A stretch of 64,000 bases of DNA from Przewalskia tangutica (taxonomy: Eukaryota; Streptophyta; Magnoliopsida; Solanales; Solanaceae): NCBI GenBank assembly GCA_029844215.1, contig CM056733.1:14815501-14879500 (forward strand), given 5' to 3'. The translations under genes were made by a program, and so were the position numbers. Shown here piece after piece: positions 21,682 through 33,515 of this stretch. Below the pieces are notes generated by a model that saw only the letters and a list, made by a program, of their open reading frames with translations, did not search any database and was not told where the DNA came from. Numbering within the stretch: position 1 is the stretch's first letter; every line of letters begins with the position of its first letter.

Positions 21682-22827
21682 ATGTCCACCAGAAAGAGAA
21701 GAGCCTCCACATCCACCCCACCATGATACGATAATACTAGGTTTGTGAGCTACGAAGCCTTCCAAAGATACACAAAGCTTAGTACTAGGCCCTTAATCCC
21801 TGAAAGGGGAATGGACTATCAGAGGGAGTCGTTTGAGGAAGGGGATGTTTATGAGCCCATTCGGGCAATGATTGAGATAATGGGGTGGAGGAGATTTGTA
21901 AATCCGGAGAAGATAGCACTAATGAACACAACAATGGTGCGTGAATTATATGCCAACTTTCCGGAGAGGGTGGACAACAATTGTTTTGTGAGGGGAAGAT
22001 ATATGCCTGTGACGACAGAAGCAATAAATATGACTCTAAAAACAGTTGATGTTGAAGAAGGAATTGGTGATCGGAGCCATTTTAGAACATGGTCTAGGAG
22101 CACCGACAACATAAACTGGGATACCGTCGCAAACACAGTGAGCTACCCTGGGGCTGCTTTTGATATTGCGAGAAATGGGTCAAGAGCACTGAGCAGGTGC
22201 CAATTCAACAAAGTAGCCAAGGGTTGACTATATTTCGTCAGTGCCCGCATGATTCCATCCACACACTTCACCAGAGTGCCAGAAGATAGGATTAAGCTGA
22301 TATATGGAATTATGAGGGGATTGACGATTGATGTGGGGAAAGAGATAGTGCAGAGCATTGAAGAAATCAGCAGGTTGGTGACAACAGGAGGATTGAGACA
22401 TGGCTCACTTATCACCAGTTTATGCCACATGAATGGGGTCCCAGTCCTACCCACGGATACTAAGGAGAGAAACCAACTGCCTGTGACATATGGGATAGTG
22501 CACTATTTCCCAGACCCAAGCCCCCCAGCAGCTAGAAGAAGAGTACAACCACCACCACCACCAGCAACAGAGGCCGCCATGGACGAAGATGAGCCTGAAA
22601 TAGGGGCTCAATATGCGGCAGGGCCTAGCCACCAGCCTACCACAGAAGCAGAATCTTCAGTGCCCACGATGGAGCAATTGCTTCAGAATCAGATGAGGAT
22701 GATGCAAAGTTTGGACACAGTGATCCAAGGACAACAAGAAACGAGGCAACAAATCAACGAGATGAGTTCCTTGTTCAGTCAGTGGTCCATGCACTATCCA
22801 ATGCCACCACCACCACCACCATTTTAG
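21682..22827 (+). pseudogene. Athila 3' ORF (envelope-position protein) with two in-frame TGA codons
   Basis: ATG at 21682 opens MSTRKRRASTS, a basic start, and the frame runs to TAG at 22825-22827 with stops only at 21724-21726 and 22225-22227. Both interrupting codons are TGA where neighbouring sense suggests Trp (TGG) or Arg, as expected from cytosine deamination. The body (YMPVTTEAINMTL, VSARMIPSTHFTRV, HGSLITSLCHMNGVPV) matches the protein found 3' of pol in Athila, annotated in databases as a plant transposon protein domain. The C-terminus is Pro-rich (PPPPPATEAA, PMPPPPPPF) with a Gln-rich helix. I see no signal peptide or clear membrane span in it, so an envelope role is not shown. 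Confidence 0.78.
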
Positions 22828-24010
22828 CCAAAGTCTGTAAGTGTCATATTTCTTTTATTGTCTTTGAGTCTACACACATTGGGGACAATGTGTGATTTAA
22901 GTTTGGGGGGGGGGGTGTTTTATTTGTGTTTTTGTTGTTTTTATGTATTTTTGAGTCACAATTTTTTTTTTTTTAAGTCATAATTGCCTGTCAAAGATCA
23001 TGTATGCTGTAGTTGCTAGAAACACCTAGTGAAGTAAGGTGGAATAATGGAATTGAAGCAACTATCTAAACACATAGGTTAGATATGCCAAAAACTCAAA
23101 AAAAAAATCTGTCTATTTGGAGTTTCTTGCTTAAATCGTGCATGCTAAATGATGAATACGTATGTGTTATGATTGCTTGCTATTTGAGGCGAAATAGTTA
23201 GGATATGCATGTTAGGGAGATGACTCAGGCATTTCTTTGATAGCCAATTCTTACCACTTTTTTCTATCCCGGACTTTAAATATATCCCTAGTCAGCCCCA
23301 TTGAGCCTAAAAATTGAAACTTCTTCTTTGACACCCTATATTCCCACAAATTGTGCCATAAGTAAAAATATGAAATAGTGGAATAAATTGTGTTAAAAAA
23401 GAGACAAAAAGAGTGAACAAAAGTGATGCACCCCAATAAAAAAGTAATAAGAAATAGGCAAAAGCCTAAGTTTGGGGGTGCTTGTTATTACTATACTCTT
23501 CACTCTCCCAAAACAAAAGAGGGAAAAGATAGAATTGAAGTGAAGAAAAGAACCAAAAGAAAAGGAAAAAAAATGGAAAAGCTAAAGAGCTTATGGTACA
23601 CAGAATGAGCCTAAAATGCCTATTTTTACCTACATATACCTAAGCCTACATTACAACTCTTAAAGTCCTGAAGATCTCTTTTATGCATATCCAGGATTAG
23701 TGGAGAATAACAAGTAAGCATGCCATAGGATTTTTGAATTTATATACATGATTTAGTATATTGACTTCCATTAAAGCATGATAAATATGAGTTTGCGAAA
23801 TATCTAGCTCAATGTGTTTAGTGTGCTGAAAAATTTCATACTACATGTTCCTGCATATTATTCTGCTAACCTTCATGTTTTTCTAGATAACACTAAATGC
23901 AGCAAAAGTGATCAATGTCAATGAGTCTTTTATTTTCGTTTCTTTGAGTCTTTATTTTCTTTCTTTCTATCTTTGCTCGAGGGCGAGCAAAGGTTAAGTT
24001 TAGGGGTATT
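22828..24010 (+). other. Athila 3' untranslated region with polypurine tract
   Basis: About 1.2 kb of AT-rich, non-coding sequence. Three PPT-like motifs occur: AAGTTTGGGGGGGGGGG near 22899, AAGTTTGGGGGTG near 23470 and AAGTTTAGGGGTATT at 23996-24010, immediately before the right LTR. The last is the functional position. Low-complexity A-rich stretches at 23395-23610 give spurious frames. Confidence 0.7.
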
Positions 24011-25418
24011 TGATCGGTGTATTTTATATACACTTTTTAGTCGATTGATTAGTCTTTTGTCCCTTTTTGTACAAATAAGTGTCGTATTAGGATAGTTTTC
24101 CTTTCTTTTGAGTCAAAGTGGTTAAAATGGCCAAATGACGGAAAATGAGCTAAAAGAGGGCAAAAGTGGAGGTTCCAGAGCTAAAAACAGAGAAAGTGGC
24201 GAACGAGGCAAAAACCAGTCGTCGCGGCGCCTCTGCGATCGAAGCGAGCGCGGCGCAATATCGAGAGGCTGCGAAGTCCCAGCGCAGCGCCTCGTGTCAA
24301 AGTGCGAGCGCGGCGCTAATCATCGAAGGTTCTGAGTTGCGGCCGCGGCTACCGAACGATGAGATCGGCCGCGGCGCCAAATCACCTAAAGTGCTGCAGA
24401 AGTTCCGTCGCCGCGGCGCCGATAGCAGGGCCGCTGCGCCGACGCGGGAAAAATCAGGGTTTTGACTATTTTCTGGGCCAGGCCTGCAGGGAAAAGTTAA
24501 GGGCGGTTTTCAGCCTATAAAAGGAGAACCCTAGGCAGATTTTAAGGGTTCCCCTTCTTGCACAACACAAGATTTCTTGCTTGGAGATTGGAGACCATAA
24601 TTTAGTACTTTTTTTTCCTTTTCTTTTCTTTTATTTCAGTTTTTGTATGATGAACTTGGAATTAGTTCTTGTCATGTCAATGGCTAGGAACTAATTCTCT
24701 TATAGGGCTTTCCATGTTGATTCACTAGAAACTTAAGTTATGAATTAATGCATGTTTATGGTTATTATTCTTCTTGAGAGATTTATCCAATAATTGCTTT
24801 GAATGCTTGGTAATTAATTGACAACTAATTATCCTTATATGATTTCTAATCAAACTTCGAAAGGAGGAGGTTGTGAATATGCTGTAAGTTGGGTAGACAT
24901 ATTTGGGTTGGGGATGAAAATACCTCAATTATTTATGTAGCGTTAATGAGAGGCTTAACAACCTAATTTTTGCGTAGTGCGTGACGGTTAACTAGGTTTT
25001 TGTTCTTAATCCTCCTATAGAGTTATCCTTATCACCGAAAGGTAGGTAAGGTGCAATACTGGGGTTGAGTGTTTATATATCCTTAACGGGAATATAAAAC
25101 GATTTCATAAACCTGCTAGCTCCGAGATAAGAAGACCATAATTCGTTGCATTAATAAATAACATAAGCGGATAGTTGAGGAGACATGGAAGCCCTATTCC
25201 CATCACAACTGAAGTAAACTCATTAGATAAATTAGTCTTTATAATTCTTAGTTATAAACAACAAAATCAAATATCAATTTACCAAATAGATACCAAAAAA
25301 TAGGTAGTTGGTACTTGAACCCTAATCCTTGTGGACGATATTCGGTCTTACTAAGACTATATTACTTGTTACGATAACGTGCACTTGCGTTAAAGTGTGT
25401 GCATCTTTTCGCGCATCA
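24011..25418 (+). repeat. Athila 3' LTR
   Basis: 1408 bp, TGATCGGTG to GCATCA, followed by the target duplication TTGTG. GC palindrome cluster at about 24205-24445 is longer than in the left LTR. TATA box at 24516-24522. Confidence 0.95.
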
Positions 25419-25423
25419 TTGTG

Positions 25424-26560
25424 GTTGCTTCTGACCTCCCCTGAATAGATTGTATTTGAGTCCTCTTTTTGCAATCCCCGACATAGTGGCCTGATTCTCC
25501 ACAGTTATAACATGACTTCGTTAAGAGCCGACATTCTCCAGCGTATTTCCTTTGACAAATCTTACAAACTGGTTTGTCCCCTCCTGTGTTAGGATTGGTG
25601 GCCTTGTCCTTGCTCACTTGGTGATTAAACCAAATGTTCCCCTTAGGCTTGAAATAAGACTGGCCCATAGATTGGTTCGGTCTTGAAGATCCCTTACTAA
25701 ACTCCTGCTTCTGATTTTGACTCTGACTAAATGATCCTGACGTCCGAAACCTTTTCTGCGAATACTTTTTTTTTCCTTTAGCAAAACCTTCTATCCTCAT
25801 TGTCATACCGACGATCTGAAGGTATGCCCGATAATGGGCTAATGCCACTACCTTCTCTTCCAAGTTTGGGTTTAAACCCTTAACAACTCTTTTGACACTC
25901 TCCGCTCAGTAGGAATAATATGTGTGTTGTATCTTGACAATCGGATGAATTAGGTATTGTATTCTATCACATTGCGGTCTCCTTGTTTCATGATTCAAAC
26001 TCACGTCGAACGCATCTTTTCGGAGTTAGGCATGTACTTTTCGAATGCGGCTCAACTCCCCAGCGTCGCCGGTGGTGACATCGGAAAATGATTTCTTCTA
26101 ACATTTCTCCACCACACCCGTGTGTCGCCCACTAACCGTGCGATTACCAAATTGGCGTCATGCGTCTCCACATCCTCGTGTAAACGGTAGGTTTTCTACC
26201 TCATCGAGAAATACTATTGGGTTAGACTTGTAGTCCTTCCCTGTATAGATATGTTCCCTTCTTCTCACAAAATTTGCCCCATAGTCTATCTGGTACCTCT
26301 CCTACCTTTTCGGTCGGTGGTGCAGTCACATCTGGTTATTTTATCGTTGTACACTCCCTTCCACAATCCTTTGAAGGAGATAGTATGAGAACCAAGTCTT
26401 TGAAAAGACTCAAGATAGGCACGAGAAGAGTATGAAAGAAGTGAAACTTTAGGATGTTATTCCGTTTACTTATTACTAAGGTGGCGCGCACACCGTCGCA
26501 ATAAGTAACCGTTCAAACACCCAACTCGAAGAAACTTCCTAGAATCTCCTAACCTGGTTT
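25424..26560 (-). pseudogene. G1 gag (nucleocapsid part readable)
   Basis: Minus-strand frame down from 25863 gives a Ser/Gln/Lys-rich region (RFRTSGSFSQSQNQKQEFSK) and two Cys clusters: CKICQRKYAGEC and a canonical CCHC knuckle CYNCGESGHYVGDC at about 25470-25515. Upstream (25864-26560) the capsid part is too decayed to read as one frame. The gag continues across the Athila insertion into the protease at 4010. The last residues of the frame at 25390-25423 come from the Athila LTR and target duplication. Confidence 0.75.
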
Positions 26561-26562
26561 AG

Positions 26563-26574
26563 ATCTTATACCAA
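26563..26574 (-). other. G1 primer-binding site, degenerate tRNA-Met type
   Basis: The minus strand reads TGGTATAAGATC two bases from the LTR start at 26577. The first six bases match the tRNA-Met PBS and the rest has drifted; priming by another tRNA cannot be excluded. Confidence 0.5.
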
Positions 26575-26576
26575 CT

Positions 26577-27084
26577 TGTCACGCCCCAACTTTTCCTAAG
26601 TCTTTACTTAGGGAGTGATGGCACCTGGACAATTATTTCCCACCAGGAGCACCATTTAATTCTCTTTATTTAGAAATTTGAACTTATATTCAAATACGGA
26701 GCTATTAATAAAAATAACAATAAAAAAATATGTTTATGACTTTACTAAAAATATAACGCGAGCCCATGCTCGTGCAAATATTGTTTCTACATAGACATAC
26801 TGACAAAGATTATTCTAAGTTGGAAGGGAGACCATTCCACACGGGCATTTCCCGAGACACTGGGCCGACATTCGAACTTTGACGAGTACCAAGCCCGAAG
26901 CAATGGACATGGTATGACAAGAGGCTGCGGGACGATCGATAGCCTTAGCGTGAAGCCTTTCCTCTATCACGCTTTCCTGAACATGTTAAATAAAGAGTCA
27001 GCCCTACCATCTGGGGCTGAGTGAGAACCTTACCCTGCAATTCAAAGTAACACCACAATATTCCAAGTGCAATCACATTATAAC
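26577..27084 (-). repeat. G1 5' LTR, first piece
   Basis: Starts TGTCACGCCCCAAC next to the PBS and is cut at 27084 by element B. The LTR resumes at 38961. Together the pieces make about 2.6 kb. No gene is present. Confidence 0.8.
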
Positions 27085-30000
27085 TGTCACGACCCGACCC
27101 CGGGACCTCGGTGTGCCACTACAGGCACCACTACAGTATACATCGAGAGATAATCGTGGAACATACATGAAACTTATAAAATAAAACAACAGTAAAACAA
27201 CGAGTTAGCCGATGTAGGCTACCTTCCCGACATAAATATATACAAGCGGTTGCCTCCTTTCTTTACAAAGCGACCCACAATATGTGACTCTGCACCTCTA
27301 AGAGTTTTAACATAACAACTGTGGCGGGAAAGGGCCCCGCCATACCCCTGAATATACATGAATCTACTACCTCAGGGGAAACCGTACCAATAGATAAACC
27401 TCCGGAGCAAATGGAGCTTTTTCCCAAAAACCGAACCGAGATCCTAAGAGCAAGGATCACCAACCTGTGCACCTAATTCCTGCGGGCATGAACGGCCCAG
27501 AAGAAGTCGATTACAACAGTCAGAATATGGAACGGAAATAAGGTACAACAATTAAAACATATCTGTATAATAGCATGACATGGGTAAGTGTAAAAGAAGT
27601 AAATACCTGAGCCTACCATGTCATTACCCTCTCGTGAACTTAATCGTATCTTATTATCTTTTCCCATTTTCAGTAAAAGTTATAGCCACATTCCTATGTA
27701 CATGATTAGGAAGAATCATTAAGTTCATTACCGTATATCTTACCTATCTTTCATAAGTATAAACTGGCCCTTTAAGGAGGGGCGCCTATACTACCCGGCC
27801 CAAACTGGGACGCGATCAAGGTCACATAGTCTGCCCGTAAAGGTATCGTCCGCCCATTCTGGTCGATAATGTCATATAGTGCGCGTAAGGTATCTTGCCG
27901 GCCCGTCTGGGTCGATAATGTCATATAGTCCGCGTAAAGGTATCTTGCCCGACCCGTCTGGTCGATAATGTCATATAGTGCGCGTGAGGTATCTTGCCGC
28001 CCGTCTTCGGGTCGATAATGTCATATAGTGCGCCCATAAAGGTATATTGCGGCCCGTCTGCGGGTCGATAATGTCATATAGTGCGCCCATAAAGGTATCT
28101 TGCCGGCCCGTCTCGGGTCGATAATGTCATATAGTCTGCGCGTAAGGTATCTTGCCCGACCCATCTCTGGGTCGATAATGTCATATAGTCTGCCCATAAA
28201 GGTATACTGCCCGGCCCATCTCTGGGTCGATAATGTCATAAAGAACCCGGGAATTTAACCCAACGTACTACGCACCTCTACTCCTTCGGAAAAACTCTTT
28301 TTCAAATAAAACTTCCCAGATACTAACAACCGTAGTATCAAGTCATCTCTACCTTTCAGGACAAGTCACAATACCTTTTTTAGAAATACAATTACCGGCT
28401 TCTAAATCAAGTGACTTCTTTCTTAAAAGCCTTAAGCAATTGGTACCTTTAAACCAATTTGCCCTTCTTTATTTCAAATCATTTCTTGTTTATGTTACTG
28501 AAGAAAACCATTCTCTTAACCTCCCATAAAGTTATTATAACCAACTTCCCATAAAGCCGTTATACTAACTTTATGCCTTAAACTAATTCATTCTTTTTAT
28601 AACCAAGAGACTTCTACTTTTTGAAACCAAGTATTATATACTTTCAAATCAATTCTCTTAACTTTAAAAAAAAACAGTTAGTCTCTTAACCTTTAGAACT
28701 CAAGTGACTCCTTTTATTATAAAACCTTAGGCAATTGATGCCTTAAAATCAAGTTGCCTTTTCACTAAAATTCAAGTCATTTATCTTTCCATAAAGCAAT
28801 TATAACCAACTCCCCATAAAGTCGTTATATTCACTTTATGCCTTAGCCAAATACCATTTCCTATCCAAGGGACTTATACGTTTAAAACGGAACAAGTATC
28901 ACATACTTTAAAAATCTTCAAGTCCCTTAACTTAATAAAACTTAAGACATCCCTTATTCTTTCAAAGAAGTGAGTAAATCTCCTAACTCACCCGACTTGG
29001 CTATTCATAAAACTAGTAAAGGATATCAAGGTGTTGTACGTCTACCGTACTACATACGTGCAACTAGTCATGCTCAAAAGATAGGAAAAGTTCTATATAG
29101 AGTAAATCACACAACTACCTCTTAACTTCTAAGAGTAGAAGGAAAACATGAAATGATACCACAAGTATATTCCATACATAGAATCATGCCAAAGGAAGGA
29201 AGAGGTTCACATACCTCGCGACGATTGTCGACAAGTAGCAAAATGCTCCAAAGTACTTCAACCTTGAGCTATTCCATCCTTCAAGTAGAATACGCTATAC
29301 TTAGTACTTCAACCTATAATTACCATAATACGTCCATTAACCTCTTACTTCAAACGTAGAATATTCTTAAGTGCTAAGTCATTAAATTCTACGGAAAATC
29401 GGACAGCACTTCCTTTGTTTCTACTTACTTTGCCACCTTTTTCAAGGCCGAATACAATAACCAAACACGCCACATTTAAGGCCCAAACAATGCAATCAAC
29501 AATAGGGGATTACACGCCTATTAGACGTGTAAAATTCCGCCCCACAAGCGATATCAAAATTAATACAACTATATGTCCAAATCGGACACTATGAGTACCA
29601 TAACACCAATTCTTATCCAATTTCCATTTCAATCCAAGTTGTTAGTATAACATGATTTCAAGTCGCATTTGATTATAACTACTATAATCTTCAAGTAGGC
29701 AACATGCGATTAATTCTAGTAAACGACAAATTGTAATCCAACTTCACGGCTTACATTACATTTCGGATTTAAGGCTACAAGAAATCCATAATACTTATAA
29801 ACTCCAACATATCAACTTCATGCTAGCAACATGTAAAGCTAACAACAACAATATATATATAATCTTGTAACACTAATAAGAGACAAGATTATACCTCAAC
29901 GAATCTCAATCCAACTCCAAATCCGAAGTCGGTCCTTAGCAACTTAGAGACTCTCCAAGACACTTCAATCCGCTACTTGAGACCCTTAGAACCACACCAA

Positions 30001-30613
30001 CAACTTTCCTTCAAACTTTCAATCCAAAACCTAGAAAGCCACTAGGTTTTCACTTTGCGACTAACGAAAACTATCTTTTCCGAGATTTTTCTATTGAGAT
30101 ATGCTTACTATACACTCAAGAACCTTGGTTTAAAGTGGGAAGATTATTGGACAACAAACAATTTTTTTTCCTTTTGAAAATGAGAGAACCCGAGAGCTAC
30201 CACTATGTGTTCTTGATTTTCTTGAAATATTTTCTAAGTATGGAACTTAGTCTTGCTACTAGTAGTGTTATAAAGCACAAAGGAGGGTCAAGATGCAAAC
30301 ATTTGGGTGGCTAGGATAAGCTCTAATTAAGTATCAAGACTTGTGGGACCTTTGACTTAGTCAATTTTGTCAAGCTCTCTACATTGCAAGACTTGTCATC
30401 TAAGACTATGGTCAATGACCATCTTGGCCATGCCTAAAATCGTCCAAGGCAATTCTAAGGGGGGTGACACGTGTCGCCCTCCCATTCGTCACAATAATTC
30501 GTTTTCCGACAATTCCATAATTCCGATAAATTTTTTTAAAAGTCTCAAATCTTGACACTTATGAGTTCTTACGTACGTTCTTAAAACATGTCCTGTAAAT
30601 ACGGGGTGTAACA
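27085..30613 (-). repeat. Element B 3' LTR
   Basis: TGTCACGACCCG to GGTGTAACA on the plus strand. Contains a 55-bp-period minisatellite at about 27830-28250 and the intact, empty version of the site occupied by the LINE in the other LTR (about 29840-29860). Confidence 0.93.
27830..28250. repeat. 55-bp minisatellite in the element B 3' LTR
   Basis: About eight units carrying GGGTCGATAATGTCATATAG and AAAGGTAT. Unlike the clean copy in the other LTR, units here lose one to several bases around GCCCG and CCGG sites, so unit length varies irregularly. Confidence 0.8.
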
Positions 30614-30960
30614 TTCTTCCCCCCTTAGAAACATTCGTCCCCGAATGTTCTTTCGGAGTCATACTTATAATTAGCGACATAGTTCCCTTTCACAACCCCG
30701 ACATACCAACAATGCCACACATGGCCCTAATACCTCGCACACGCATATCTGTCCATCATAAGCCCAAAAGAGATTATCTTTTCGTACTTCCAACTCCTTC
30801 TAACATATACATAGTCTCAATATAATCTGTTCATAAAACTTAAACATACCACAACTTTATCATGCATACAAGTTTTTAAAGGGGCCAAAGACATACCTGA
30901 AATCGTATAGGCGGTTCAAAGGACCGCTAAAACTGGGAACTCCCACCACGACCTCTGCCG
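30614..30960 (-). other. Element B PPT, hairpin and 3' internal region
   Basis: On the minus strand the purine run TTCTAAGGGGGGAAGAA (about 30614-30630) precedes the 3' LTR, with the hairpin aacattcg-TCCC-cgaatgtt at 30630-30649 beside it. The next roughly 100 bases match the start of the G2 internal region (55518 onward). No coding sequence is visible. Confidence 0.7.
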
Positions 30961-31059
30961 GCACTGCCGGTGTATGAACCTCTGCCCTAGGCTGTTGAAG
31001 CGAAGAACACATCGATCCGATGAAGCGGTGTTGTCCACCGGGACCCTCTATAAGGACAC

Positions 31060-32190
31060 TCTCTTAACATATGGCCTAGACGACCACAAGAAAAACAAGC
31101 ACCCGTACCGACGCGACATACCCCAGAATGTAACCTACCACACTGGGTGCATTGAGGCACAGGTGGCCTCGACTGACTGGAACCCCCATCTCCCTGAGGA
31201 TCTGAAGCTCTAGAGACCTGACCGGCCCCTGTATTCCCGGGGTTGTAAAACCCTCCGCCGGAAAACTGTGGAGGAGCACTCGGTGCTGGCTATAATGTAG
31301 ACCTAGTCTGCTTCTGTCGCCTCGAAAGCGCCTGAGACCACTGTTGTCACAGCCCTCTTGGTGGCTGAGTCAATCGATCCTCCGTCTCTCTATCCTCTAT
31401 CCCTGTGCATAGGCTGCATCTAGCAATGTCCATACCGGGCTGAAGAGCCACCCCCAAGCATGCAGTAATCATGTGACGGTCTAGCCCCATCACATAACGA
31501 TGAACTCTATCCGCCATGTTAGCTACAATGGTGTGCGCATGCCTGGCCAAAGAGTCAAACTCCAGGCTATACTCCCTGATAGTCCTCCCATTCTGCCTCA
31601 AGGTCAAAAATCTATCTACGTGGGCCCTCCTCATCTCAGGAGGCAAAAAGTGGTCCATAAAGGCCTCTGTGAACTCCTCCCAAACAGCTGGAAGAACATC
31701 CTCACCTCTCGTCAGCACCCATGACTCAAACCAGTTCAACGCAATATCGCGTAACCGGTAAGAGGCTAGCATAACAGACTCTGTCTCTGAAGCCTTAAGA
31801 ACCTCCATAGTCCGCTGTAGCTGCCGAATGAACTCCTGCGGATCCTCCTCAGACCTCGAACCATAAAACTCGGGCGGATGACAACCCAGAAAATCCCGGA
31901 TCCACAAGCCGGCTCTGGGTTAGCTACTGCTCACTGCCGCTGCCCTACCACTATGTCAGTCAATAGTCTGATTTGTTCTCCATAATCTCTGTACTGCCTG
32001 CAGGCTCGAGGCCGGTGCAGGAACCTCTGAGCTCTGCCGCTCTCGGCTCCTCTGTCTGCGGCGTGGTGAACTCTCTGCCCGCCTACTACCTCGTGCATAG
32101 TGCGTGCCGAGTCTGGTAACCTCTGCGCACCTCTGGCGACCTGCTGTTGCCTTGCCCTTCAGGCCCTGGTCGCGCCAGGAGGCATAAGCG
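31060..32190 (-). pseudogene. Element B gag
   Basis: An uninterrupted 186-residue frame (31347-31907) has the Ty3 gag core: FYGSRSEEDPQEFIRQLQR, YRLRDIALNWFESW, HFLPPEMRRAHVDRF, LEFDSLARHA and LGVALQPGMDIAR. A knuckle region (CTQCGRLHSGVC, then CFSCGRLGHMLREC) is readable in another frame at about 31060-31170. A likely start near 32185 (MPPGAT) soon meets a stop. The product would assemble particles and bind RNA. Related to gag of A and C, but more divergent. Confidence 0.83.
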
Positions 32191-32373
32191 TTTCATAAGA
32201 ATAGGTCGGAGAGGATTCAACCTAATAAGACAACTCTCTTGCACGATCTTAGAGAGAAGAATGGAAACCAATCCTAAATGTCCTGTAGCCTCACGATTAT
32301 AGATGTGGTGCACTGACACCGATAATAAAGACTCTACTAGACACGATGCGTAGAAACTTTTCGAGGACTAAGC

Positions 32374-32385
32374 GCTCTGATACCA
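32374..32385 (-). other. Primer-binding site, initiator tRNA-Met type (element B)
   Basis: Plus strand GCTCTGATACCA, that is TGGTATCAGAGC on the minus strand, 4 bp from the 5' LTR start at 32390. A perfect 12-base match, same spacing as in element A. Confidence 0.93.
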
Positions 32386-33124
32386 CTTTTGTCACGACCG
32401 ACCGGGACATCGTAGTGCCCTACACAGGCACCGCACAGTATACATCGAGAGATAATCAGTGAACATACATGAAACTTATAAAATAAAACAACGAGTAAAA
32501 CAACAGGTTAGCCGATGGCTACCTTCACCGACATAAATATATACAACCAAGCAGCTTGCCTTTTCTTTACAACCGACCCACAATATGTGACTACAGCACT
32601 CTAAGAGTTTTAACATAACAACTGGCGGACAGGGCCCCGCCATACCCCTGAATATACATGAATCTACTACCTCAGGGGAAACCGTACCAATAGATAAGCC
32701 TCCGGAGCAAATGGAGCTTTTTCCCAAAAACCGAACCGAGATCCTAAGAGCAAGGATCACCAACCTGTGCACCTAATTCCTGCGGGCATGAACGCAGCCC
32801 CCCGAAGGGGGTCAGTACAACAGGTACCGAATATGGAACGGAAATAAGGTACAACAATTAAAACATATCTGTATAATAGCATGACAGGGGTAAGTGTAAA
32901 AGAAGTAAATACCTGAGCCTACCATGTCATTACCCTCTCGTGAACTTAATCGTACCTTATTATCTTTTCCCATGTTCAGTAAAAGTTATAGTCACATTCC
33001 TTTGTACATGATTAGGAAGAATCATTAAGTTCATTACCGTATATCTTACCTATCTTTCATAAGTATAAACCGACCCTTTAAGGAGGGGCGCCTATACTAC
33101 CCGGCCCAATCTGGGACGCGATCA

Positions 33125-33515
33125 AGGTCACATAGTCTGCCCGTAAAGGTATACTGCCCGGCCCATTCCTGGGTCGATAATATCATATAGTCTGCCCGTA
33201 AAGGTATACTGCCCGGCCCATCTCTGGGTCGATAATGTCATATAGTCTTCCCGTAAAGGTATACTGCCCGGCCCATCTCTGGGTCGATAATGTCATATAG
33301 TCTGCCCATAAAGGTATACTGCTCGGCCCATCTCTGGGTCGATAATGTCATATAGTCTGCCCATAAAGGTATACTGCCCGACCCATCTCTGGGTCGATAA
33401 TGTCATATAGTCTGCCCATAAAGGTATACTGCCCGGCCCATCTCTGGGTCGATAATGTCATATAGTCTGCCCATAAAGGTATACTTCCCGGCCCATCTCT
33501 GGGTCGATAATGTCA
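33125..33515. repeat. 55-bp minisatellite in the element B 5' LTR
   Basis: About seven regular units, period exactly 55 bp by counting between TCATATAG words (33183, 33238, 33293), each with CTGGGTCGATAATGTCATAT. The regularity contrasts with the ragged copy at 27830-28250. Confidence 0.88.

Larger units (their letters stand above)
4016..25418 (+). mobile_element. Athila-type Ty3/gypsy element without RT, RNase H or integrase, itself interrupted by element A
   Basis: Plus-strand element with LTRs at 4016-5345 and 24011-25418 and a perfect 5-bp target duplication TTGTG at 4011-4015 and 25419-25423. Order: LTR, tRNA-Asp PBS, gag (5541-6869), insertion of A (6870-19697), protease (about 20010-20831), GC-rich motif block, envelope-position ORF (21682-22827), PPT, LTR. 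Without A it is about 8.6 kb. The whole RT-RNaseH-integrase region expected between protease and the 3' ORF is missing. Gag type, tRNA-Asp priming and the extra 3' ORF identify the Athila lineage. Confidence 0.93.

Noticed and set aside
22501..22640. Pro-rich stretch as a separate gene
   Set aside because: In frame with the Athila 3' ORF and best read as its C-terminus.
28021..28239. 72-residue repetitive frame on the minus strand
   Set aside because: Translation of the minisatellite only.
33125..33515. Regular 55-bp repeats resembling a CRISPR array
   Set aside because: No unique spacers; plain tandem repeat in a plant LTR.
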